A stretch of DNA of 64,000 nucleotides, taken from JAWKRB01 sp041389885. Lineage in GTDB: Bacteria > Myxococcota_A > Polyangia > Polyangiales > Ga0077539. Numbering within the stretch: position 1 is the first letter of the stretch; every line of letters begins with the position of its first letter. The stretch spans positions 124,001 to 188,000 of the forward strand of contig JAWKRB010000015.1 in NCBI GenBank assembly GCA_041389885.1. Reading direction: 5' to 3'. The translations under genes and the position numbers were made by a program. This document shows, piece by piece, positions 16,282 to 23,357 of this stretch. The notes beneath the pieces were generated by a model. It saw only the letters and a program-made list of their open reading frames with translations, had not been told where the DNA came from and searched no databases.

Positions 16282-16698
16282 ATGGCGAAGGCCCAGTCTG
16301 CATCCGCGACGTCGAAGGGCGGCGCGAAGGGCAAGAAGAAGTCCCGTAAGAACGTGCCGAAGGGTGTGTGTCACATCCAGGCCACGTTCAACAACACCAT
16401 CGTGACCATCGCCGACCTGAGCGGGAACACCATCTCGTGGTCGTCGTCTGGGTCGCGAGGGTTCAAGGGTTCGCGCAAGAGCACCCCCTTCGCCGCGCAG
16501 GTCGCGGCCGAGGACGCCGCCCGCAAGGCCGCGGAGCATGGGATGCGCGAGATCGCGGTGTTCATCCGCGGCCCTGGCGCGGGTCGCGAGAGCGCCCTCC
16601 GCGCGCTGACCACCGCCGGGTTTCGCATCACCTTGATCCGCGACGTGACGCCGATCCCGCACAACGGGTGTCGGCCTCCGAAGCGCCGCCGCGTGTGA
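16282..16698 (+). CDS. rpsK: Small ribosomal subunit protein uS11
   Basis: 138 residues. uS11 lines the mRNA path on the 30S platform. Diagnostic stretches are VCHIQATFNNTIVTI, then SSGSRGFKGSRKSTPFAAQ and the end IPHNGCRPPKRRRV. The N-terminus has about ten extra Ala/Ser/Lys-rich residues. The 50-base gap before it contains TTGACA but no convincing -10. Confidence 0.98.
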   Translation: MAKAQSASATSKGGAKGKKKSRKNVPKGVCHIQATFNNTIVTIADLSGNTISWSSSGSRGFKGSRKSTPFAAQVAAEDAARKAAEHGMREIAVFIRGPGAGRESALRALTTAGFRITLIRDVTPIPHNGCRPPKRRRV

Positions 16699-16728
16699 CC
16701 TACTTGTTGGACTGAAGGAAGAGACCTC

Positions 16729-17355
16729 ATGGCTCGCTATATCGGACCCGTCTGCAAGCTCTGTCGCCGCGAGGGCGCCAAGCTGTTCCTCAAGGGCGAC
16801 CGCTGCTACACGGAGAAGTGCGCGTACGACCGCCGCCCGTATCCCCCCGGCCAGCACGGCCAGGCGCGGATCAAGTTCACCGAGTACGGCCTGCGCCTTC
16901 GCGAGAAGCAGAAGGTTCGCCGCGTCTACGGTGTGCTGGAGCGTCAGTTCCGCAAGTACTTCTCCGAGGCCGACCGCACCAAGGGTGTGACCGGTGAGAA
17001 CCTCCTGGCGCTGCTCGAGCGCCGGCTCGACAACGTGGCGTTCCGCCTCGGCTTCGCGGCGACGCGCAGCGAGGCCCGCCAGCTCGTGCTGCACCAGCAC
17101 GTGACGGTGAACGGCAAGCGGGTCAACGTGCCCAGCTACGTCGTTCGCGTGGGCGACAAGATCGCGGTCCGGGAGAAGTCTCGGGAGATCGCGCGGGTCA
17201 AGGAGAGCGTCACCGGGGCGGAGCGCCGCGGCGCCCTCACCTGGCTCGAGCTCGACAAGGCGAACTTCACGGGCACCGTGAAGACCCTGCCCGTGCGCGA
17301 AGAGGTCGGGCTGGACATCAAGGAACAGCTCATCGTCGAGTTCTACAGCCGTTAA
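16729..17355 (+). CDS. rpsD: Small ribosomal subunit protein uS4, zinc-binding form
   Basis: 208 residues. uS4 starts 30S assembly by binding the 5' domain of 16S rRNA. Four Cys (9, 12, 26 and 31) show the zinc-binding form. The S4 RNA-binding domain contains RLDNVAFRLGFAATRSEARQLV and the family ends IKEQLIVEFYSR. In other bacteria it also represses the alpha operon; a long inverted repeat follows the gene (17381-17408). Confidence 0.99.
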   Translation: MARYIGPVCKLCRREGAKLFLKGDRCYTEKCAYDRRPYPPGQHGQARIKFTEYGLRLREKQKVRRVYGVLERQFRKYFSEADRTKGVTGENLLALLERRLDNVAFRLGFAATRSEARQLVLHQHVTVNGKRVNVPSYVVRVGDKIAVREKSREIARVKESVTGAERRGALTWLELDKANFTGTVKTLPVREEVGLDIKEQLIVEFYSR

Positions 17356-17380
17356 TCGGAAACAGCGCGCCGCGGCGTCG

Positions 17381-17408
17381 GCGACCGTCCCAACGTTGGG
17401 GCCGTCGC
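17381..17408 (+). promoter_or_regulatory. Inverted repeat between rpsD and rpoA
   Basis: The arms GCGACCGTCCCAAC and GTTGGGGCCGTCGC are complementary at 12 of 14 positions. They are centred on the perfect 12-bp palindrome CCCAACGTTGGG (17389-17400). Flanking GCGCGCCGCG and CGCGCCGCGC could extend the stem. It fills much of the 95-base rpsD-rpoA gap. It may be an mRNA structure that adjusts rpoA output relative to the ribosomal genes, or a protein-binding palindrome. Confidence 0.5.
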
Positions 17409-17450
17409 TCGCGCCGCGCTCGTGCGATTGAGAAGGGGAAAGTAGTCTCC

Positions 17451-18488
17451 ATGACGCAGTCGTCCACGCAGGCTCGGAACTGGCGCGACCTCATCCGCCC
17501 GAAGGCCCTCATCGAGGAGGACCGGGAGCTCCACACCGACTTCTACGGAAAGTTCGTGTGCGAGCCGCTGGAGCGAGGCTTCGGCATCACCATTGGCAAC
17601 TCCCTGCGGCGCGTCCTGCTGTCCTCGCTTCAGGGCGCGGCGATCACCGCCGTGCGCATCGATGGGGCTCTCCACGAGTTCACCACCATCGATGACGTGA
17701 AGGAGGACGTCGCCGACATCATCCTGAACCTCAAGGAGGTGGTGTTCCAGGCCAACGAGGCCAAGCGGTACACCCTCCGGCTGGAGAAGGAGGGCCCGGC
17801 GGAGGTCCACGCCGAGGACATCAAGGCCGAGGGCGCCGCGGGCATCCGCGTGCTCAACCCGAAGCAGCCGGTCGCCACCGTGTCGCGCGGCGGCAAGCTC
17901 AGCATGGAGCTCATCGTCGGCATGGGCCGTGGCTACGTCCCCGCCGAGCGCAACAAGGACCCGAACATGGCCATCGGATGGATCCCCATCGACAGCCTGT
18001 TCTCGCCCGTGCGCAAGGTGAACTACACGGTCACCAACGCCCGCGTCGGCCAGATGACCGACTACGACAAGCTCATCCTCGAGGTGTGGACCAACGGCGC
18101 CGTGCGCCCGCGGGACGCCGTGGCCTACGCGGCGAAGATCCTCAAGGAGCAGCTCCAGATCTTCATCAACTTCCAGGAGGCCGATGAGGTCGTCTCTGCG
18201 CCCTCGCGCAGCGACGAGGCCCCCATCAACGAGAGCCTCTTCAAGAGCGTCGAGGAATTCGAGCTCTCCGTTCGCAGCGCCAACTGCCTCCAGAACGCCA
18301 ACATTCAGTACATCGGCGAGCTGGTGCAGAAGACCGAGGCGGACCTGCTCAAGACGAAGAACTTCGGCCGCAAGTCCCTGAAGGAGATCAAGGACAAGCT
18401 CTCGGAGCTCAACCTCAACCTGGGCATGCACATTGAGAACTGGCCGGTCCTGCTGGAGCGATGGCGCCAGGAGCACGGGCAGGTCTGA
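17451..18488 (+). CDS. rpoA: RNA polymerase alpha subunit
   Basis: 345 residues. The alpha dimer scaffolds RNA polymerase and its C-terminal domain contacts UP elements and activators. The N-terminal domain has EPLERGFGITIGNSLRRVLLSS. The C-terminal domain has the helix-hairpin-helix part ELSVRSANCLQNANI, TKNFGRKSLKEIKDKL and the end LGMHIENWP. The length is slightly above average. An AAGGGGAAAG ribosome binding site precedes the ATG. Confidence 0.99.
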   Translation: MTQSSTQARNWRDLIRPKALIEEDRELHTDFYGKFVCEPLERGFGITIGNSLRRVLLSSLQGAAITAVRIDGALHEFTTIDDVKEDVADIILNLKEVVFQANEAKRYTLRLEKEGPAEVHAEDIKAEGAAGIRVLNPKQPVATVSRGGKLSMELIVGMGRGYVPAERNKDPNMAIGWIPIDSLFSPVRKVNYTVTNARVGQMTDYDKLILEVWTNGAVRPRDAVAYAAKILKEQLQIFINFQEADEVVSAPSRSDEAPINESLFKSVEEFELSVRSANCLQNANIQYIGELVQKTEADLLKTKNFGRKSLKEIKDKLSELNLNLGMHIENWPVLLERWRQEHGQV

Positions 18489-18529
18489 TCACCGACCGTT
18501 GACGGAATCACAGATAGAAGAGCCCTGCC

Positions 18530-19099
18530 ATGCGTCACCAGAATGCCGGCCGCAAGTTTGACCGTGACGGCGCGAGCCGCAACGCGATGTTCAAGAACCT
18601 CGTCGCGAACCTCTTCGCGCACGAGCGGATTGAGACCACCGTTCAGAAGGCCAAGGAGCTCCGCCGCGTGGCGGAGCGCATCATCACCCGCGCCGCGCGC
18701 CTGGGCCCGGCGGTCAACGCCGAGGTCATCGACGACCCCAAGGTCGCCGCGCAGCGCCTCGCGGTGAAGCGCGACATCAAGAGCCTCCTCCCGCGCTGGC
18801 GGGAGCGCGTCGTCGACGGCGAGCTCGAGCGCATCGACGTGGTCGAGCACCTGTTTCGCGAGATCGCCCCCCGCTTCGTCGGCCGCAACGGGGGGTACAC
18901 CCGCATCCTCCGCACGCGCAACCGCCGCGGCGACAACGCCGAGCTCGCGTACATCGAGCTCGTCGACCGCGACCCCCGGGTCGGCCGCAAGGCCGCGCCG
19001 GCCCCCGCGTCCGTCGACGGCGGCGTGAGCCTCGACTCGCCGGTGCGCGCCGAGGCGCCGCGCTCCCGCAAGGAAGGCGAGGAGGGCGGCGAGGGCTGA
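18530..19099 (+). CDS. rplQ: Large ribosomal subunit protein bL17
   Basis: 189 residues. bL17 is near the exit tunnel. The core (MRHQNAGRKFDRDGASRNAM, then LRRVAERIITRA and FVGRNGGYTRILRTRNRRGDNAELA) ends near residue 140. About 50 acidic/Ala-rich residues (KAAPAPASVDGG and onward to EEGGEG) are added, compared with the usual length of about 125. It closes the ribosomal operon. No clear terminator is visible in the 42 bases before the next gene. Confidence 0.97.
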   Translation: MRHQNAGRKFDRDGASRNAMFKNLVANLFAHERIETTVQKAKELRRVAERIITRAARLGPAVNAEVIDDPKVAAQRLAVKRDIKSLLPRWRERVVDGELERIDVVEHLFREIAPRFVGRNGGYTRILRTRNRRGDNAELAYIELVDRDPRVGRKAAPAPASVDGGVSLDSPVRAEAPRSRKEGEEGGEG

Positions 19100-19141
19100 G
19101 CGTTCGCTCGGCCTTCTCCCCCGTCACTCGACTCCCGGGCG

Positions 19142-20507
19142 ATGCCCGACCGCCTCCCCGCACCCGGATCCTCCGCCGCGCTCGATGACCTCGGCCGCGG
19201 CGACCTCCTGCCTCGCGTTCATCCCTCCCTCCAGGGGGCGCGCTCCCTCGCGCTCCTCGACGCCCTCGCCGACAGCGAGTGCCCCGGGCTCACCACCCGC
19301 CGCGCCCGTCGCAGCGAGCTGAGCGGCGCGCCGCACGACCCCATCGTGATGCGCGCGGCCCTGGGGGCCAACGTGCTCGACGTCGACGGCAACCGCTTCG
19401 TCGACCTCGTGGGTGGCTTCGGCGCCGCCCTGCTGGGGCACACCCACCCCGCCGTGGTCGCCGCGGTGCAGGCGCAGTCCGCGAGGCTGCTCCACGCCCT
19501 CGGCGACGTGTACCCGTCGGAGGAGAAGATCCGTCTCGAGGTCGCCCTCGCCTCTCGAGCGCCGTGGAAGGCGCGGGTCATCCTCGGGCTCTCGGGCGCC
19601 GACGCCGTCGAGGCCGCGCTGAAGTCTGCGCGCCTGGCCACCGGCCGACCCGGGGTGCTCGCCTTTCACGGCGGGTATCACGGGCTCTCGTATGGCGCCC
19701 TGGCGGCGTGTGGCTACAAGTCGGCGTTTCGCGCACCCTTCGAGGGGCAGCTCAACCCCTCGGTGCGCTTCGTCGACTACCCCGACGCCGCGCGCGGAGA
19801 CGGCGCCCGCGAGCTCGACGCGCTCGAGGCCGCGCTGCGCGGCGGTGAGGTCGGCGCGGTGATCGTCGAGCCCATCCTCGGGCGCGGCGGCGTGGTGCTC
19901 CCGCCGAGCGGCTTTCTTCGCGCGCTCGGCGCGCTCGCGCGGGCCGCGGGCGCGCTGGTCGTCGCCGACGAGATCTACACCGGCCTCGGGCGCACCGGCG
20001 CGCCGCTGCGGAGCGTGGCCCAGGGGCTCGTGCCCGACCTCGTGTGCCTCGGAAAAGCCCTCGGCGGGGGGCTGCCCGTGAGCGCGTGCCTCATGCGCGA
20101 CGAGGTGGCCGCGGCCTGGGGGAGCTCGACCGGCGAGGCGATTCACACCTCGTTCTTTCTGGGCAATCCCCTGAGCTGCGCGGCGGCGCTCGCGAGCCTC
20201 GAGTACAGGCCTCCCCGAGACCGCGGCGCAGATGCACGCGGCGGCCACCCTTGCGCGACGCCTGAACGACACCGCTGACCGCCGCGACGACCCGGTGACG
20301 CTGCGCGGCGAAGGGCTGCTCTGGCGTCGGGATGCGCGGCGCGGCGCACACCCTCACCGTCGTGCGGCGCTTGCTCGAGCGCGGGTTCATCACGCTGCCT
20401 GGAGCGTCGACGGCGACGCTCACCCCGCCCATGACCCTCACCGGGGCGCAGTCGGCGGCGTTCGCGCGGGCGCTGGGCAGGTCCTCGACGAGACCCGCGG
20501 GCGATGA
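19142..20507 (+). pseudogene. Class-III PLP aminotransferase, frameshifted near its 3' end
   Basis: The first 350 residues are an intact fold-type-I class-III aminotransferase: NVLDVDGNRFVDLVGGFGA, FHGGYHGLSYGAL, the cofactor Asp in VVADEIYTGLGRTG, and catalytic Lys305 in CLGKALGGGLPVS. After LSCAAALASLE (near 20205) the frame is lost. It continues in a second frame (ETAAQMHAAATLARRLND to TLRGEGLLW, about 20215-20330), then a third (HTLTVVRRLLERGFITLPG). It returns to the second for the end LGQVLDETRGR at 20507. At least three indels are needed. In one frame the ORF would stop at 20278. The gene precedes LuxE-like and LuxC-like genes, so a fatty aldehyde is a plausible amino acceptor. The breaks may be real decay or sequence errors. 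Confidence 0.8.
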
Positions 20508-20589
20508 GGCGCGTGGCCCGGTGAGCCTTCCGAAGGTCGCGTCCGCGACATCAGGCGCGCGGTCGACAGCCGGCGTCGACGCCCCGATG

Positions 20590-21552
20590 GAGGACTTCGA
20601 CCGCCTCGCGGTCGCGCTCTTCGCGTGGCAGCGCGCGCGCAACCGTGCTTGATCACGTCGCGAACGCCTCTCGCAGGGCTTCGACGCTGCAGGCGACGAT
20701 GTCAGCGGTCCCCACCGACGTGTTCAAGGTCGCGCGGTGGCGTCTTCGGCCCCGAGCGAGACCGCGTCGAGACCAGCGGCACCACCCGCGAGGCCCGGGG
20801 GCGCCACGCCTTCGACACCTCTACTACGCCCGCCAGCTCGCGACGGCCATCCCGTGGCTGCTGCCCGAGCGCCGCTACCGCTGCGTGCTCCTCGCGCAGC
20901 CTGAGTCCGACGCGCCGGGCTCGTCGCTGCCTTCATGCTCGCCCGCTTCGCCGAGCGCTGGGACCCCGAGCACCCCGCGCCGTTCTTCGTGCGCGGGGGA
21001 GCCCTCGACCTCGCCGCGGTGATCGACTCCGTGCGCGACGCGCAGGGCCCGTCGCGATGCTGGGCACCACCTTCGCGTTCGTGCACCTCGCCGATCTGCC
21101 TCGACGCCCGAACTGCGGCACCGCCGCTGCGAGCGCAGCGTGGTCATGCCGACGGGCGGCTCCAAGGACGCGCTCGCGAGGTCAGCGAGGGAGAGCTTCG
21201 GGCGCTGCTGTCACGGGTGCTCGAGGTCGACCGGGCGCAGGTGGTGGGCGAGTACGGGATGACCGAGCTCTCGTCGCAGGCGTGGGAGGTCGCGCCGGGG
21301 AGGTTTCGCGCGCCGCCGTGGATGCGGGTGACCCCGATCGATCCGAACACCCTCGCGCGCAAGGAGATCGGCGAGGTCGGGCTGCTCCGCTGCCACGACC
21401 TGCTCAACCTCGGGAGCTCGGCGGCGGTGCTGACCTCGGACCTCGGGGTGCTCCACGGCGACGGCACCTTCTCGGTGCTCGGGCGCGCCGCGGGGGCGAC
21501 GCCGCGCGGCTGCGCGAGGGCCATGGATCACCTGCTCCTGGGGGCGCGGTGA
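20590..21552 (+). pseudogene. LuxE-like acyl-protein synthetase, multiply frameshifted
   Basis: No single frame encodes this protein, but fragments in all three plus-strand frames line up in family order. They are MEDFDRLAVALFAWQRARN (20590), LDHVANASRRA and VPTDVFKVAR (20645-20740), VETSGTTREARGRHAFDT (to 20818), YYARQLATAIPWLLPERRY (to 20930), LARFAERW to VIDSVRDAQG (to 21050) and VAMLGTTFAFVHLADL. Then come MPTGGSK (about 21140-21165) and REVSEGELRALL to VVGEYGMTELSSQ and the end (21552). TSGTT, PTGGSK and GEYGMTELSSQ are LuxE/acyl-protein-synthetase motifs. LuxE activates fatty acids with ATP and hands the acyl group to LuxC. About seven indels are needed in under 1 kb. The luxC-like start overlaps its stop (GTGA). 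Confidence 0.82.
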
Positions 21553-22571
21553 GCGCGCGCGTCGACGCGGTGATGCGCGCCGTGAGCGCGCTGCGGGCGC
21601 GTGACGGCGGCGCCCTGCGCGACGCGGTGCGCGCGGCGTCGGGGTGCAGCGAAGACGCCGCGCGGTGGTGCGTCGAGAGCGTGCTCGCGCGGTACTCCCC
21701 CGCGGCGCTCGACGCGCTGCGCGACGCGCGCTGGGAGGGGCGCGCGGTGACCGTGGTCCTCGCGGCGACGGTGCCGCTCGCGGCGCTGCGCGCGGTGGTG
21801 CTGCCGCTGGTGCAGGGCGCGACGGAGGTGCGGGTGCGGCCCTCGCGGCGGCAGCGGGAGATCCCCGAGAGGGTGATCGAAGCCCTTGCGGCGCAGGGCC
21901 TCCCGGTTCATCTCGACCCGGGCGAGCCCCGCGGTGACGTCATCGCGTACGGGCGCGACGAGACCCTTGAGGCGCTCGCGGGGAGGCTGGCCCCGGGGGC
22001 GCGCTTCGAGGGGCACGGGCACGGCTTCGGCGCGGCCGTGGTGCGCGGCGGGGGCGCCGGGGTCGCCGCCGCGCTCGCGAGGGACGTCGCGGCGTATGAG
22101 CAGCAGGGGTGCTTGTCTCCGCAGGTGGTCCTCTGCGCGGGGGACGCGCGGGAGCTCGCCGCGGCGCTTCACGCGGCGTTGAGCGAGCTCGCGGCCCGCT
22201 GGCCCCGCGCGACCATGGACCTCGGCGTCGGCGCCGCGGCGCTCCAGTGGACCGGCGCGCAGGCCGCCCTCGGCGCCGTCGTGCTCCGCGCGCCCTCGCA
22301 CGTCGTGACCGTCTGGGATCGTCCCGCCCTGCAGGCGTCTCCAGGGGCGCGGCATATCGCGGTGGTCCCCGTGCGGGACCTGAACGAGGCAGGGGCGCTG
22401 CTCGCCCCCGAGGCGCGGCACCTGAGCTGCGTCGGCACCGACGCCCTCGAAGACCCGCGCTGGCGCCCCGAGGGCTTCGCGGGGCGTGTGTGCGCCCTGG
22501 GCGAAATGCAAGACCCGCCCCTCGACGGCCCCGAGGACCGTCGACCGCCGACGCGGGTCACACCCCGATGA
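21549..22571 (+). CDS. LuxC-like acyl-CoA/acyl-protein reductase
   Basis: 340 residues, shorter than Vibrio LuxC. The key feature is the active-site signature YEQQGCLSPQ with Cys188, the residue that takes the acyl group in LuxC reductases. A Gly-rich stretch follows the aldehyde-dehydrogenase-like fold (HGHGFGAAVVRGGGAG). The family reduces activated fatty acids to aldehydes with NADPH. The GTG at 21549 overlaps the LuxE-like stop, so LuxE and LuxC form a coupled pair. No luciferase (luxA/luxB) is near, so the aldehyde is not for light; the upstream aminotransferase suggests amination. Unlike its two neighbours this gene has no frameshift. It overlaps the 3' end of the convergent phosphoesterase by 14 bases. 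Confidence 0.85.
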   Translation: MSARVDAVMRAVSALRARDGGALRDAVRAASGCSEDAARWCVESVLARYSPAALDALRDARWEGRAVTVVLAATVPLAALRAVVLPLVQGATEVRVRPSRRQREIPERVIEALAAQGLPVHLDPGEPRGDVIAYGRDETLEALAGRLAPGARFEGHGHGFGAAVVRGGGAGVAAALARDVAAYEQQGCLSPQVVLCAGDARELAAALHAALSELAARWPRATMDLGVGAAALQWTGAQAALGAVVLRAPSHVVTVWDRPALQASPGARHIAVVPVRDLNEAGALLAPEARHLSCVGTDALEDPRWRPEGFAGRVCALGEMQDPPLDGPEDRRPPTRVTPR

Positions 22572-23301
22572 AGAGCCTGTGGCCGAAGTTGCGCTCGAGG
22601 CGCGCGTCGAAGATCCGCTGCGCGGCGGTCTCGATGTCGTACTCGACCCGGCGAAACGCGAACTCCCGCGTCTCGGTGTCGTAGGTCACGTAGCTCGCGC
22701 GGTTGTCGTAGTCGCGGGGCTGACCCACGCTGCCCACCGACACGATGTACTTTCGGTCTGGGCGCAAGACGAACGACTTGGGCGGGCCCTGGAGCTCGAT
22801 CACCTCGGTCTCGGTCAGCTCGAACACCTTGCACAGGTGGGAGTGACCGATGAGCGTGAGGTGCCCGAGGTCTGCGTAGTAGGGCAGGCACTCGCGCGCC
22901 TGCTCCGGCGCGAAGATGTAGTCGAACTCCTCAATGCGCGCGGGGGAGCCGTGGCAGAGGTGAACCCCCGTGTCTTCGACCACGTGCTTGTACGGGAGCG
23001 TGCGGAGCCAGGCCAGGTTCTCTTCGGAGAGCAGCGAGGCGTGGAGGTCGAGCGCACGGCGTGCGGCGTCGTAGTAGTACGAGTAGTCCATGCGGCCCGC
23101 GACCGCGGCGTCGTGGTTGCCGAGGATCGTCACCGCTGCGATCTCGCGCACCATGGACGCGCAGATGTCGGGAGAACCGCCGTATCCCACCACGTCGCCG
23201 AGGCAATAATACACGTCTGGAGGGTCACGCCGGAGCGCTTCGAGGACCGCCGAGAGGGCCTCGACGTTCGCGTGCACATCACTGAAAATTCCGAGACGCA
23301 T
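22558..23301 (-). CDS. Calcineurin-like metallophosphoesterase (YfcE/MJ0936 type)
   Basis: 247 residues with all five metal-binding blocks: FSDVHAN near the N-terminus, GDVVGYGG, GNHDA, CHGSP and GHSH. The form with GDVVGYGGSPD is typical of a subgroup of bacterial phosphodiesterases related to YfcE, which bind two metal ions (often Mn) in the cytoplasm. No signal peptide is present. The C-terminus carries a beta-rich extension (VSVGSVGQPRDYDNRASY) typical of the same subgroup. The natural substrate is unknown. It converges with the LuxC-like gene. Confidence 0.9.
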   Translation of the reverse strand: MRLGIFSDVHANVEALSAVLEALRRDPPDVYYCLGDVVGYGGSPDICASMVREIAAVTILGNHDAAVAGRMDYSYYYDAARRALDLHASLLSEENLAWLRTLPYKHVVEDTGVHLCHGSPARIEEFDYIFAPEQARECLPYYADLGHLTLIGHSHLCKVFELTETEVIELQGPPKSFVLRPDRKYIVSVGSVGQPRDYDNRASYVTYDTETREFAFRRVEYDIETAAQRIFDARLERNFGHRLFIGV

Positions 23302-23357
23302 GCGGGGTTAGGGGCCGAGATCCTACGGAGCATCTCCCGCGGTGTCTACGGCAACCC

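Noticed and set aside
20507..20589. UGA-encoded selenocysteine as the cause of breaks in the aminotransferase and LuxE-like genes
   Set aside because: The breaks are frame changes, not in-frame TGA codons, so selenocysteine decoding cannot restore them.
20590..22571. Bioluminescence (lux) operon
   Set aside because: Only LuxE- and LuxC-like genes are present; no luxA, luxB or luxD. Light production is not supported.
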